Made by a program: the position numbers and the translations under genes
From: Kribbella sp. NBC_00382
GTDB taxonomy: Bacteria > Actinomycetota > Actinomycetes > Propionibacteriales > Kribbellaceae
NCBI RefSeq assembly: GCF_036067295.1
Contig: NZ_CP107954.1
Coordinates: forward strand, 3,596,001 to 3,660,000
Length of the DNA stretch: 64,000 nt
Reading direction: 5' to 3'
Shown: in pieces, positions 9,775 through 18,260 of the stretch
Position numbering within the stretch: position 1 is the first letter of the stretch
Layout of the letters: the number at the start of each line of letters is the position of its first letter
The notes under the pieces: model-generated
The model's input: only the letters and a program-made list of their open reading frames with translations
Databases searched by the model: none
Told to the model about the DNA's origin: nothing

Positions 9775-10113
9775 TCAGCTGGCGTGACGCTGATGGACCT
9801 CCCCGGCAGCGATTGCCGCCTTGAAGGCGGCCCACTCCGACTCGTTGAACTTCAGCGCAAGCCCGGAATCGGCAGCCAAGAAGACTGATACGTCAGTCGT
9901 TACAGCCTCGTGGGTGAGGCGTCCAGGCGCCGCGTCCCCAGCCAGCACAGCCGCTGTGAACTCATCCCACTCGAGATAAGAAACGCGAAAGGTAAGCCCC
10001 TCGGCGTCCTTGCTGTCCCCGACGTACACGCCATCCATCGCGTGAGCCCACTGAACGCAGTCACTGGTGGTGCTGAAGCTGCTCTTCCGGAACACCAGCG
10101 GGTGAAGCGACAT
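9775..10113 (-). CDS. DUF397 domain protein
   Basis: Protein of 112 residues. FRKSSFST near the N-terminus, then CVQWAH and VYVGDSKD followed by WDEFTAAVLAGD, is the DUF397 signature; the second half (FNESEWAAFKAAIAAGE) looks like a further copy of the C-terminal half of the domain. The ATG at 10113 is chosen over one 39 bases upstream because AGGAGA sits seven bases before it. DUF397 genes typically follow Scr1/WhiJ-type HTH genes and may encode the small partner that antagonises the regulator. The upstream HTH gene at 10296 on the same strand fits this; the two are separated by about 180 bp. Confidence 0.85.
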   Translation of the reverse strand: MSLHPLVFRKSSFSTTSDCVQWAHAMDGVYVGDSKDAEGLTFRVSYLEWDEFTAAVLAGDAAPGRLTHEAVTTDVSVFLAADSGLALKFNESEWAAFKAAIAAGEVHQRHAS

Positions 10114-10295
10114 CGTGTTTTCTCCTAGAAAGTTTGCATAATCCATCGACAATGCCCTACCTAATAACCGGTGATACTACGCGGGCATCGCCGCCATGAT
10201 CGTTTCTTGCTCTGCTCGCGCCGGGCGTGTCGTAACCGCCTTGATTGACGCTTTGATGGTGCGTGGTTCCTAACCCGGCTGGGCTGGGGCGGACA

Positions 10296-11201
10296 TCAGT
10301 CCACCTCCTGCTCAGTCCGTGAAAACCGTTGACGCCGGATATCCACGAGTTGGTCACTGAACGACGGAAAATCGCCGGCCCTCTTGTGAAGCTCGGCGAA
10401 AAGCTCGCGGTAGTACTGAACCTCGTCAGGCTTATCGATGCTGATGGTCTCGATATTGGCGCCTTCGCGGTACAGCGTGTCGGGCAGGTCGTCGTCGTCG
10501 AACTGGAGGATCGTGAAGGCGGTGCCCATGCGCGGATGAGCGCCGGCTGCCAACGGGAGCATCGACAGACTGATGTCGCTTTCCTTCGCCCGTTCGAGCA
10601 AGTGGTCGAGCTGCTCGAGCATGACCTCGTTGGTGCCGATCTTTCGGCAGAGCGCGGCCTCCTCCAGGATGAAGTTCAGTTCCGGCCGAGGGGTCGACTC
10701 GAGCACGTTGGCCTGGCGCAACATGCGCAACTCCACCTGGCCTTCGATCTGCTCCGGACTGAGTTTCAGAGCTTGCGACAGGTTGCTCGCGTAATCCTCA
10801 GTCTGAAACAGGCCGGGAATCACCGCCGGCTCGTACTTGTAGATGACCTTCGCGCCCGTCTCCAACCCCATGAGCTCTTGGTACTCGCGCGTTGCGATCT
10901 CGCTGCTGATTGCTTCATAAATCATCGGCCCGCGAGCCTGCTTCGCCATCTCGACCTGTGACTCGATCACCGCTGGGTCCGTCACCCCGTACAGAGACAT
11001 GAGCGCACGGATGCCAGAAGGCGTGATCGGAGATGCCCCCTGCTCCAGTCGCAACAACTTGCTCACCGACCAACCGAGCTCTCCCGCTACTTCCTTCTGC
11101 GTCAACATGGCGCTGGCTCGGTACTTGCGAATCGTCGTCCGCAGCCTGACGCGCGCGAACTCCGCGCCACCACCTGGCACTGCTTCGGTCACGCCGGTCA
11201 C
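10296..11201 (-). CDS. Scr1-type XRE regulator (HTH + DUF5753)
   Basis: Protein of 301 residues. An HTH occupies about residues 15-75 (LTQKEVAGELGWSVSKLLRLEQG), and a DUF5753 domain follows (YEPAVIPGLFQTEDYA, ESTPRPELNFILEEAALCRKIG, ISLSMLPLAAGAHPRMGTAFTILQF). The GTG at 11201 is chosen because the second copy of this gene (12398-13297) starts at the same aligned codon; an ATG at 11273 would add 24 residues absent from the paralogue. Family members act as WhiJ/Scr1-like regulators with a DUF397 partner, in Streptomyces linked to development or toxin-antitoxin-like behaviour. It is divergent from the membrane protein at 11484. Confidence 0.88.
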   Translation of the reverse strand: MTGVTEAVPGGGAEFARVRLRTTIRKYRASAMLTQKEVAGELGWSVSKLLRLEQGASPITPSGIRALMSLYGVTDPAVIESQVEMAKQARGPMIYEAISSEIATREYQELMGLETGAKVIYKYEPAVIPGLFQTEDYASNLSQALKLSPEQIEGQVELRMLRQANVLESTPRPELNFILEEAALCRKIGTNEVMLEQLDHLLERAKESDISLSMLPLAAGAHPRMGTAFTILQFDDDDLPDTLYREGANIETISIDKPDEVQYYRELFAELHKRAGDFPSFSDQLVDIRRQRFSRTEQEVD

Positions 11202-11483
11202 CTCGCCCCCTGCATCGATCTGCTCAAACCCGGCCCGCAGTCTAAGTCCGGCGAGCACAGCATAGTGCCACATCGCTAGCTGCTCATACCCTAATTGTGA
11301 CCTAGTCTAGTGCCATGCAGTCTTGTGCTACATAGCATCAAGCGAGCTAGCATGGAGATGCGGCCACCGTAGCCGGTGCGCGGCGACTCAGCGTCCTCTC
11401 GAGATCACATAACGCTGCTGGGGGCAGCCTTCCTGAAGCCAACCGCGCACCCGAATAGGGCGTAGGCCCGAGGGGAGGCGACC

Positions 11484-12128
11484 ATGTCAGAAGCCACCCC
11501 ACACGGCAGCGTCGCTCCTGCGCCGGCTGCACTTCCTGAGCGCACCCCGGGATCACGCTTGAGGGCTCTTGTCCGCAGCCTCTACGAAGCAGACGAAGAG
11601 TTCCGTTCACTCAGGACAGCGCGTCGTAAGTCCAGGATCGAATGCCGTGAAGAGATCCGGCAGGCCAAAAAGGCCGTCCGCGCCCAGCAGGACGAGATTG
11701 CCCGTCAGACCGAACTTCAGCGCGCTCGCGACAAGGCAGAACAGATCAAGCTGGACCGTCAGAGTCGTCAACCACTGATCCGCACTCACGAGCACCCGCT
11801 GTTGGTCATCGTGAGTTCGCGACACATGACCGTGAATGCCGTCCTGGCGTACCTCGGAATCTTCCTACTTCCGGTGCTCGGCATCGGGTCAGCGGCTTAC
11901 GCCATCTGGGTGCACACAGGAGGTGTGGACGTCACCATCGTGCTCGGAAGCGCCGGCGGCACGGGCGCGATGCTGGCCATGGGATTCAGCGTGCTCAGCT
12001 ACCGCCGACGAGCCGGGAAGAAGAATGCGGTTGGGTCCGTGCAGACGCCGAACAACGCCAAGCCGCGTCAGGATGACAAGGTGGCCGATCCGCCCGAGAG
12101 CGGGCCCTCCGGTAGTTCTGCAAAGTAG
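11484..12128 (+). CDS. Hypothetical protein: coiled coil plus two membrane segments
   Basis: Protein of 214 residues, not recognised. A proline-rich N-terminus leads into a strongly charged helix (about 35-95, rich in R, K, E and Q), then two membrane segments (about 112-135 and 145-170) and a polar, proline- and serine-rich tail. GAGGGGAGG lies before the ATG. It is divergent from the Scr1-type regulator. Remnants of its first ~30 codons and of its 3' flank reappear beside the second regulator copy, so it belongs to the duplicated unit. A membrane-associated effector controlled by the regulator is possible but unsupported. Confidence 0.65.
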   Translation: MSEATPHGSVAPAPAALPERTPGSRLRALVRSLYEADEEFRSLRTARRKSRIECREEIRQAKKAVRAQQDEIARQTELQRARDKAEQIKLDRQSRQPLIRTHEHPLLVIVSSRHMTVNAVLAYLGIFLLPVLGIGSAAYAIWVHTGGVDVTIVLGSAGGTGAMLAMGFSVLSYRRRAGKKNAVGSVQTPNNAKPRQDDKVADPPESGPSGSSAK

Positions 12129-12397
12129 GACTACGGCCCGGAGCCGCCCCCAGTCGGACGATGCCGAGCCGAAGGCCCAGAGGCTGCTCACCACGACGAT
12201 TTACAGGCGACGCGGTGCGCCTGCCGCTGCAGATCGGTGTCGGCGTTGCTGCCCTCCTGGCGGAGACTTGTGCGGTACGTGGCTCCTCGTTCAGAAAGGC
12301 TTGGTCGGCTTCGAGTGGAGTTGAGCCGACCGATCGTCAACTCGCCCGGAGTTCGATGGCGAACCCCGGATCTGTGCGTGACTCGTCTTGAGACGAG

Positions 12398-13297
12398 TTA
12401 GCCCGCCGTTCGCTCGGTCCGCGAGAACCGGTAACGCCGGATCTCGCCGAGTTGCTCTGCGAACGGTGGGAAGTCATCTGTCCTCTCGCGAAGCTCGGCG
12501 AAAAGCTTGCGGTAGTACTGGACGTCTTCAGGGTTGTCGTTGCTGATGGTCTCTACATTTGCACCTTCGAGGTAAAGCGTGTCAGGTAGGTCGTCGTCGA
12601 ACTGGAGGATCGTGAATGCCGTACCCATCCGCGGATGGGCGCCGGCTGCCAGTGGAAAAGCCGACAAGCTGATGTCGCTGTCCCTCGCCAATTCGAGCAA
12701 GCGATTGAGCTGTTCGAGCGCGATCTCGTGGGTGCCGATTTTCCGGCAGAGCGCCGGCTCACCCAAGATGAAGTTCAGTTCTGGCCGGGGGGTCGACTCG
12801 AGCACATTGGCCTGGCGCAACATGCGCAGCTTCACTTGGCGTTCGATTCGCTCCGGACCGAGGTCCAGGGCACGCGACAGGTGGCGTGCGTAGTCCTCGG
12901 TCTGGAAGAGGCCGGGGATCACTGAAGGCTCGTATTTGTAGATGACCTTCGCGGCCCTCTCCAACCCCATGAGCTCTTGGTACTCACGCGTTGCGATGTC
13001 GCTGAACTCTTCGTAGGTCGTCTGCCCGCGAGCCTGCCTCGCCATCTCGACCTGTGAATCGATCACCTCTTGGTCGGTCACGCCGTACAGAGACATGAGG
13101 GCACGCATGTCAAGAGACGTGATCGCAGAGGTCCCCTGCTCCAGTCGCAACAACTTGCTGACCGACCAGCCAAGCTCCGACGCCGCATCCTTCTGCGTCA
13201 GTCCGGCGTTGGCTCGATATTTGCGAATCGTCGCTCGCAGCTTAACGCGCGCGAACTCCGCGCCACCCCCAGGTCCGACCTCGGTCACGCCGGTCAC
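12398..13297 (-). CDS. Scr1-type XRE regulator, second copy
   Basis: Protein of 299 residues, highly similar to the gene at 10296 over its full length: HTH LTQKDAASELGWSVSKLLRLEQG, then YEPSVIPGLFQTEDYA and STPRPELNFILGEPALCRKIG. Differences are scattered, so this is an old rather than a fresh duplication. The GTG start lies in GGGGCGAGGTGACCGG, conserved upstream of the paralogue too. Unlike the first copy it has no DUF397 gene downstream; the next gene on its 3' side is the convergent membrane protein. Its divergent partner gene has been deleted (see 13477). Confidence 0.88.
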   Translation of the reverse strand: MTGVTEVGPGGGAEFARVKLRATIRKYRANAGLTQKDAASELGWSVSKLLRLEQGTSAITSLDMRALMSLYGVTDQEVIDSQVEMARQARGQTTYEEFSDIATREYQELMGLERAAKVIYKYEPSVIPGLFQTEDYARHLSRALDLGPERIERQVKLRMLRQANVLESTPRPELNFILGEPALCRKIGTHEIALEQLNRLLELARDSDISLSAFPLAAGAHPRMGTAFTILQFDDDLPDTLYLEGANVETISNDNPEDVQYYRKLFAELRERTDDFPPFAEQLGEIRRYRFSRTERTAG

Positions 13298-13476
13298 CTC
13301 GCCCCTGCATCGATCTACTCAAGTGCTGTCGCCGTCGATATCGAAGGAAACAACGTTGTTCCCTTTCGCTGGATGGTCTTACTTGAATTGTGACATGACC
13401 TTCTCTTGTGCGTGTTCGGCAACTAATGATGGTGAGTCGCATAACGATGCTGGGGCAGATCCGAGGGGGAGACGAC

Positions 13477-13597
13477 GTGCCAGGGCGGCGCCGCCACCCC
13501 GTTCTGTGAACAGGCTTGAGCGCTTTCTTCCGGAACCGGGGCTGAACGTAGGACTCCGGCTCGGAGCCGTCCCCTGCCGGGCGGGTCCGAGCCGGAG
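13477..13597 (+). pseudogene. Deleted remnant of a second copy of the 11484 membrane-protein gene
   Basis: The sequence before 13477 (GAGGGGGAGACGAC then GTG) matches the start region of the 11484 gene (GAGGGGAGGCGACC then ATG). Shortly after, GCTTGAGCGCTTTCTTCCGG aligns with GCTTGAGGGCTCTTGTCCGC from codons 22-30 of that gene. The next bases (GTAGGACTCCGGCTCGGAGC) align with its stop and 3' flank (GTAGGACTACGGCCCGGAGC). About 180 central codons are missing, and the frame stops after ten codons. Confidence 0.65.
13554..13597 (+). terminator. Hairpin downstream of the deleted gene
   Basis: Perfect 12-bp arms CTCCGGCTCGGA and TCCGAGCCGGAG are separated by 20 bases. A weaker version of the same structure follows the intact copy at 12128. 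No T-run follows, as is common for actinobacterial terminators. Confidence 0.5.
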
Positions 13598-13613
13598 GCT
13601 CAGTGGGGGTGGG

Positions 13614-14285
13614 TTAGCGGGAGACGTGTACCGGGGCCTTGGTGTCTAGGGTGGTTAGGCCGTTGGCCCAGAGGTTGTTTACCTGGGCGCGTTCGGTGGA
13701 GTCGGGGTTGGGGTTGGTGCAGGAGGGGCCGGGGCCGCCGCCGGACATTAGTTCGGAGCAGGGGCCTGAGTAGTGGTCGGGGAGGCCGAGCACGTGGCCG
13801 GTTTCGTGGGCGGTGATTCGGGTTGGGTCGTACTGCTGGGCCTGGGCGTAGTCGAGGAAGATGTAGCCGCTGCCGTGGCCGTCGGTTGAGGCGTACGAGC
13901 CCTGCGGGTCGTTGCCCTCGGTGTAGTAGAAGTCGTAGTTGCTGCCTTCTACCAGGGTCACGTTGCTGACCGAGGAGTTCCAGATCGAGGTGCTCGCGGC
14001 GATCTGGGAGGCGAAGCTCGGGGCGTCGACCGCGTAGGTGACGGTGACGGCGGCGAGCTTGTTGCCGGACTTGGCCTGCTTGGCCTTCACCGACTTCATC
14101 ACCGCGTCGTAGAACGCCTTGGTGGCGGCCTCGTCCTGGGGTGATCCGGTGTACGTCGAAACGTGGCTGGCCTGGGCCGGCTCGGGTGCTGGGGCGGCGG
14201 CTGCTGGGCCGGCGGCGAAGGCGGGGACGGCCAGCGCGGCTGCGGCCAGGCCGGCCAGGGAAGTCAGGATACGGCGATGCGACAT
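13614..14285 (-). CDS. snpA: Snapalysin-type secreted zinc metalloprotease (M7)
   Basis: Protein of 223 residues. A signal peptide (MSHRRI, then an Ala/Leu-rich core ending near AAAAPAPE) is followed by a short propeptide and the catalytic domain. The metal site [13 protein letters not shown] has the two zinc histidines, the catalytic Glu and a downstream Asp, as in M7 snapalysins; cysteines later (PCSELM, SCTNPN) can form the conserved disulphide. GAGG precedes the ATG. Streptomyces snpA genes are usually divergent from a LysR activator; none is present here. It should act outside the cell on protein substrates, with tyrosine/phenylalanine preference known from the family. Confidence 0.92.
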   Translation of the reverse strand: MSHRRILTSLAGLAAAALAVPAFAAGPAAAAPAPEPAQASHVSTYTGSPQDEAATKAFYDAVMKSVKAKQAKSGNKLAAVTVTYAVDAPSFASQIAASTSIWNSSVSNVTLVEGSNYDFYYTEGNDPQGSYASTDGHGSGYIFLDYAQAQQYDPTRITAHETGHVLGLPDHYSGPCSELMSGGGPGPSCTNPNPDSTERAQVNNLWANGLTTLDTKAPVHVSR

Positions 14286-14438
14286 GGGAGGGCCTCACTC
14301 CGTGATCTGTGGCGGAAAGCGACCGGCGGATTACTGATCGCTACAGATCGGGAGCTTGCCAAGCATCCAGGAATTCCACACCAGATCGGCGGAAAGGAAG
14401 GGGTTAACCCTCGTTCACCGACGCCGACGGTATGACAG

Positions 14439-14915
14439 TCATAACTCGCCGGGTATGCCGACGTTCAGAATGCGGGCACCCGGTCCACGCTCGGCCAGCC
14501 GGTCGGCCTTGTTGTAGAGGTTGCAGCGCTGCAGGCTCAGGCAGCCACAGCCGATACAGCCGTCGAGATCGTCGCGCAGCCGCTCGAGCTCGGAGATCCG
14601 GTCGTCCAGCCGGGTCCGCCAGGACTTCGACAACTTGCTCCAGTCGGCGCGGGTCGGAGTACGGTCGTCAGGCAACGAATCCAGGGCCGACTTGATCTCG
14701 GCCAGCGCGAGGCCGACGCGTTGCGCGGCCTGGACGAAGGCGATCCGCCGCAACGTACTGCGTAAGTACTGTCGCTGGTTCCCCGCGGTCCGTCGGGAGG
14801 CGATCAGCCCCTGGTCCTCGTAGAACCGCAAGGCCGAGGCGGCGACACCCGATCGATGGGCGATCTCCCCGATCGAAAGCCAATGGTCCTTGCTGGGAAT
14901 GGTGTCTTCCGCCAT
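14439..14915 (-). CDS. soxR: Redox-sensitive transcriptional activator SoxR
   Basis: MerR-family protein of 158 residues. The HTH covers LSIGEIAHRSGVAASALRFYEDQGL; a dimerisation helix follows, and the [2Fe-2S] site is complete, with cysteines at about 120, 123, 125 and 131 (CIGCGCLSLQRC). In actinobacteria SoxR responds to redox-active compounds such as endogenous pigments rather than driving SoxS; no soxS is seen. The ATG at 14915 places the HTH at the usual distance from the N-terminus; no strong ribosome-binding site precedes it, so the start is slightly uncertain. Upstream in the same direction lies a TetR gene. Confidence 0.92.
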   Translation of the reverse strand: MAEDTIPSKDHWLSIGEIAHRSGVAASALRFYEDQGLIASRRTAGNQRQYLRSTLRRIAFVQAAQRVGLALAEIKSALDSLPDDRTPTRADWSKLSKSWRTRLDDRISELERLRDDLDGCIGCGCLSLQRCNLYNKADRLAERGPGARILNVGIPGEL

Positions 14916-14962
14916 ACCTTCACAGTAGATCGCCCACACAAGAGCTGAAGGACACTTGAGCC

Positions 14963-15580
14963 TCAGTCCTGCAACAGTGCCAGCCGATCGGTGATGGTCC
15001 GCAACAGCCCGTCCGGCCAGGGAAAGAGCGACGCGGCCGTCTGCAGCTGCGCGAAACCGTGCAGCCCGACCCAGAGCGCCGCCGCATCCGCGGTCGGATC
15101 CGTGCTTGCCGACCGACCCGCCGCGGCGCAATCAGCAACAGCTTCGACCAGTACGCCGAAAGCCCCCATCCCCAGCACTTCGAGATCCTCCGCCATTGCC
15201 GGCACCCGATCAACCGACTGCCGCGCATCCCAGGCCGCCCCGAACAGGATCCGGTACCGCCCCGGCCACCGCACAGCGAAGTCCAGGTACGTCGCACAGA
15301 CCGCCCGCAACCGCTCGACCGGATCGCCGAGCCCCAAAGCCGCCTCCCGCAGCGACCCTTCCAGCGAGGCGAACTCGAACTGCGCGACCGCCAGCAGGAT
15401 CGAGTCCCGGTCCGCAAAGTGCGAGTAGATGGACGGCGCCGTGATCCCCGCCTCCCGAGCCACCGCCCGCAACGTCACGCTCTGCTCGGTACCACCGTCC
15501 AGCAACCGCGTGGCCGCCGCGACGATCTCCTCCCGCAGCTGAGCGCCTTCCCCCCGCTTGTTCCGCTCCCGGCCAGTCAT
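14963..15580 (-). CDS. TetR-family regulator
   Basis: Protein of 205 residues. The N-terminal HTH reads VTLRAVAREAGITAPSIYSHF; the C-terminal domain has the WHG-type features (LRAVCATYLDFAVRWPGRYRILFG, LWVGLHGFAQLQ) of the TetR_C_13/WHG group. The ATG at 15580 is taken; a GTG nine bases upstream is an alternative. It is divergent from a small membrane protein, and the gap between them holds two tandem perfect palindromes that should be its operators. It therefore probably represses itself and the membrane gene. The ligand is unknown. Confidence 0.88.
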   Translation of the reverse strand: MTGRERNKRGEGAQLREEIVAAATRLLDGGTEQSVTLRAVAREAGITAPSIYSHFADRDSILLAVAQFEFASLEGSLREAALGLGDPVERLRAVCATYLDFAVRWPGRYRILFGAAWDARQSVDRVPAMAEDLEVLGMGAFGVLVEAVADCAAAGRSASTDPTADAAALWVGLHGFAQLQTAASLFPWPDGLLRTITDRLALLQD

Positions 15581-15610
15581 GCCGATCACTTTACACGCGT
15601 TTACTCAACC

Positions 15611-15636
15611 CGTAAGGTTACGCCCGTAAGGTTACG
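15611..15636. promoter_or_regulatory. Tandem TetR operators
   Basis: The palindrome CGTAAGGTTACG (arms CGTAA and TTACG) occurs twice, at 15611-15622 and 15625-15636, as part of an exact tandem 14-bp repeat (15609-15636). It lies between the divergent TetR gene and the small membrane-protein gene, ending 23 bp before the latter's ATG. Confidence 0.8.
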
Positions 15637-15659
15637 CAAGTTAACCCAAGGAGCCAGTC

Positions 15660-16001
15660 ATGACCACCGCCCGCACCTCGAAGTCGGTCCTCATCTCCGC
15701 CTGCGCCGTCCCCGTCCTGGTCGTCGGCCAATTCGCGATGCTCGCCATCGTCCCCGTCGCCCTTGTGGTGTCCGGCACACTCCGCAACCAGGCCCTGCGA
15801 TCGCTGCGACCCTGGGCCGCTCTGCTCGCCGCCGTCTACGCGATTCCCCTTGTCCTGTGGGCGATCGGGCCTGACCGCGCGCCGAGTCTGTCGAAGGATA
15901 TGCATCCTGTTTTCGTCCCGGTGATCTCCCTCGCGGCGATCGCGGTGATCGTTGCTTTCGCAAAGCTGAGCCGCCGGTCACCGGCCGTGGTCAAGGCCTG
16001 A
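15660..16001 (+). CDS. Small membrane protein under TetR control
   Basis: Protein of 113 residues with three or four predicted membrane segments (about 10-38, 50-68 and 82-100) and a basic C-terminus. AAGGAG lies seven bases before the ATG. No family is recognised with confidence; small DUF-type membrane proteins regulated by an adjacent TetR are common in actinobacteria. The tandem TetR operators lie just upstream, so it is the likely target of the TetR at 14963. Confidence 0.75.
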   Translation: MTTARTSKSVLISACAVPVLVVGQFAMLAIVPVALVVSGTLRNQALRSLRPWAALLAAVYAIPLVLWAIGPDRAPSLSKDMHPVFVPVISLAAIAVIVAFAKLSRRSPAVVKA

Positions 16002-16175
16002 GCTGGTTTCGGGTATGCTTGGAGGCGTCGGTGCGCGAGTCGCGTCACCAGAGCATTTCCCAGGCGCTCCGACCCGTCGGTTTCAGCATCCCGCTGATGG
16101 ACCACCGGCGACATGGGTGCAATCCGCGATAGCACCCGCAGGTCGATGCCTATCTCCTGCCCAGCACGGTTCAGT

Positions 16176-16197
16176 CCGGCCAAATGATTTTGGCCGG
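16176..16197 (+). promoter_or_regulatory. Hairpin in the helicase leader
   Basis: CCGGCCAAA and TTTGGCCGG form a perfect 9-bp stem with a TGAT loop, 55 bp upstream of the RNA-helicase start. It sits inside a 250-bp gene-free leader. It could be the terminator of the upstream small gene or a leader element of the helicase mRNA; sequence alone does not decide. Confidence 0.45.
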
Positions 16198-16252
16198 CGC
16201 TCGCGTGCGGGTCCGATCCGGCATCAGTCCGTGACGTTGAGAGAGAGATTGC

Positions 16253-18208
16253 GTGTCCCAGCACGACCAGGACCAGTTCGTACCCGCCGATGGCGCCAAG
16301 AAGCCGAGGCACAAGAAGTTCCAGACCCAGTCGTACGGCGAGCGGATGGCCGCTGAGCTGGACGCACCGACCACCCCCGGTACCGAGCGCAGCTCAGCCC
16401 GGGTCGAGAAGGTTGCCCCCGCTCCCGAGCGTCGCGGCGGCCCCTCCCAGTACTCCGACCGCGGCAGCCGCGGCGAGCGTCGGGACGCCCCGGTCAAGGG
16501 CTACCGCGCAGCCGAGCGGACTCCGAACCGGAGCACCTCGTCGTACCCGAAAAGCAGCTACCAGGGCTCCTCGGACAAGCCGGCCTTCCGCAGCAACGAC
16601 CGTGACAGACGTGGCTTCGACCGCGACCGTCCGGCCCGTACCGACGACCGCCCGGCCCGCACGTTCAACCGTGACGACCGGCCCGTACGGAGCAACGACG
16701 ACCGTCCGGCGCGCAGCTTCAACCGGGACGAGCGTCCCGCGCGCAGCTTCGACCGTGGCGAGCGGGACAACCGTGGTTTCGACCGCGACCGTCCGGCCCG
16801 CAACTATGACCGCGCCGACCGGGCGTACGACCGCCCCGAGCGCAAGTTCGACCCGATGGAGGACCTCGGCGAGGTTGCCGAGGGCAATGGCTTCGCGGCC
16901 CTCGGGCTCGCGCCGCGGCTGGTGCAGCGGATGGCCAAGGACGGCATCACCCAGCCGTTCCCGATCCAGGAAGCGACCATCCCGGACGCGATGGCCGGCA
17001 AGGACGTGCTCGGTCGCGGTCAGACCGGCTCCGGCAAGACCCTCGGGTTCGGCCTGCCGACGCTGATGCGGCTGGCCGGTGGCCACACCGAGTCGCGCCG
17101 TCCGCGCGGCATGGTGCTGGTACCGACCCGCGAGCTCGCCATGCAGGTGCACGACGCGCTCGAGCCGCTCGCCCACGTGATGGGTGTCTCGATCAAGCTG
17201 ATCGCGGGCGGTCTGCCCTACCCGAAGCAGATCGAGTCGCTGCGTCGCGGCGTCGACCTGCTGATCGCCACCCCCGGCCGGCTGATCGACCTGTGTGAGC
17301 AGGGCGCTGCCGACCTGGGCGCGGTGGAGGTCGCGGTCCTCGACGAGGCCGACCACATGTGCGACATGGGCTTCATGCCGGCCGTCACCACGCTGCTGGA
17401 CATGACCCCGAAGGAAGGCCAGCGGCTGCTGTTCTCGGCGACGCTGGACAACGACGTCGACAAGATCGTGAAGACCTACCTGAAGGACCCGGTCACGCAC
17501 TCGACCGAGTCCGGCCAGGCCACGGTCTCCACGATGGAGCACCACCTGCTCGTCATCGAGCCGGGTCACAAGCAGTCGCTGACGGCCGAGCTGGCCAGCC
17601 GCGACGGCCGCACCATCGTCTTCGTCCGCACCAAGCTGGGCGCCGACCGCGTCGCCACCCAGCTGCGCGACCGTGGCGTGATGGCCGCGGCGCTGCACGG
17701 TGGCCTGACCCAGGGCGCGCGCAACCGCACCCTGGACCAGTTCAAGGACGGTTCGGTACCGGTGCTGGTGGCAACGGATGTCGCGGCTCGCGGTATCCAC
17801 GTCGACGACGTCGGCCTGGTCGTTCAGGCTGACCCGCCGGCCGAGCACAAGGACTACCTGCACCGCGCCGGTCGTACCGCGCGCGCCGGTGGCAAGGGCG
17901 CCGTCGTCACGCTGCTCCTGCCGCACCAGCGTCGGGGCATGATGCGGATGGCCGAGTCGGCCGGTGTCGAGGCCGAGCCGGTCCGCGCCCGTCCGGGTGA
18001 CGGCCTGATGACCGAGCTGACCGGTGGCACCAAGCCGTCGGGCTTCCCGGTCAAGCTCCCCGCCCCGAAGCCGGTCCGCGGTAGCGGCGGCTTCAACAAG
18101 GGTGGCAAGCGCTTCGGTGGCGGTGGCGGTGGCTACCAGGGTCGCGGCGGCAACGGCGGAAGCCGTCGTCCCGAGCGCTCCGGTAGCGGACGTTCGTTCC
18201 AGCGCTAA
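16253..18208 (+). CDS. DEAD-box ATP-dependent RNA helicase
   Basis: Protein of 651 residues. A basic, repetitive N-terminal extension (to about 200) is built from RPARxFDRD/NRDDRPxR-like repeats. It is followed by the Q motif, motif I GQTGSGKT, Ia PTRELA, TPGR, motif II DEAD, motif III SAT, then the second RecA domain with VFVRTK, ARGIHV and HRAGRTARAG. The C-terminal tail is Gly/Arg rich (RGG-like). The GTG at 16253 is the only start that keeps the acidic leader peptide and is preceded by GAGAGAGA. It resembles RhlE/DeaD proteins that unwind structured RNA, often in the cold. A terminator follows 13 bp after the stop. Confidence 0.92.
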   Translation: MSQHDQDQFVPADGAKKPRHKKFQTQSYGERMAAELDAPTTPGTERSSARVEKVAPAPERRGGPSQYSDRGSRGERRDAPVKGYRAAERTPNRSTSSYPKSSYQGSSDKPAFRSNDRDRRGFDRDRPARTDDRPARTFNRDDRPVRSNDDRPARSFNRDERPARSFDRGERDNRGFDRDRPARNYDRADRAYDRPERKFDPMEDLGEVAEGNGFAALGLAPRLVQRMAKDGITQPFPIQEATIPDAMAGKDVLGRGQTGSGKTLGFGLPTLMRLAGGHTESRRPRGMVLVPTRELAMQVHDALEPLAHVMGVSIKLIAGGLPYPKQIESLRRGVDLLIATPGRLIDLCEQGAADLGAVEVAVLDEADHMCDMGFMPAVTTLLDMTPKEGQRLLFSATLDNDVDKIVKTYLKDPVTHSTESGQATVSTMEHHLLVIEPGHKQSLTAELASRDGRTIVFVRTKLGADRVATQLRDRGVMAAALHGGLTQGARNRTLDQFKDGSVPVLVATDVAARGIHVDDVGLVVQADPPAEHKDYLHRAGRTARAGGKGAVVTLLLPHQRRGMMRMAESAGVEAEPVRARPGDGLMTELTGGTKPSGFPVKLPAPKPVRGSGGFNKGGKRFGGGGGGYQGRGGNGGSRRPERSGSGRSFQR

Positions 18209-18221
18209 GTAAGCAGACAAC

Positions 18222-18256
18222 AAACCCCGGTGGCCGAAAGGTCGCCGGGGTTTTTG
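18222..18256 (+). terminator. Intrinsic terminator after the helicase gene
   Basis: AAACCCCGG and CCGGGGTTT arms enclose an inner TGGCC/GGTCG part with a GAAA loop, followed by a T-run. It separates the helicase from the convergent SelA-like gene. Confidence 0.9.
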
Positions 18257-18260
18257 TTGC

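Noticed and set aside
9544..9888. 114-residue plus-strand gene
   Set aside because: It contains the LacI C-terminal remnant in the middle and overlaps the DUF397 gene in antisense; no coherent protein.
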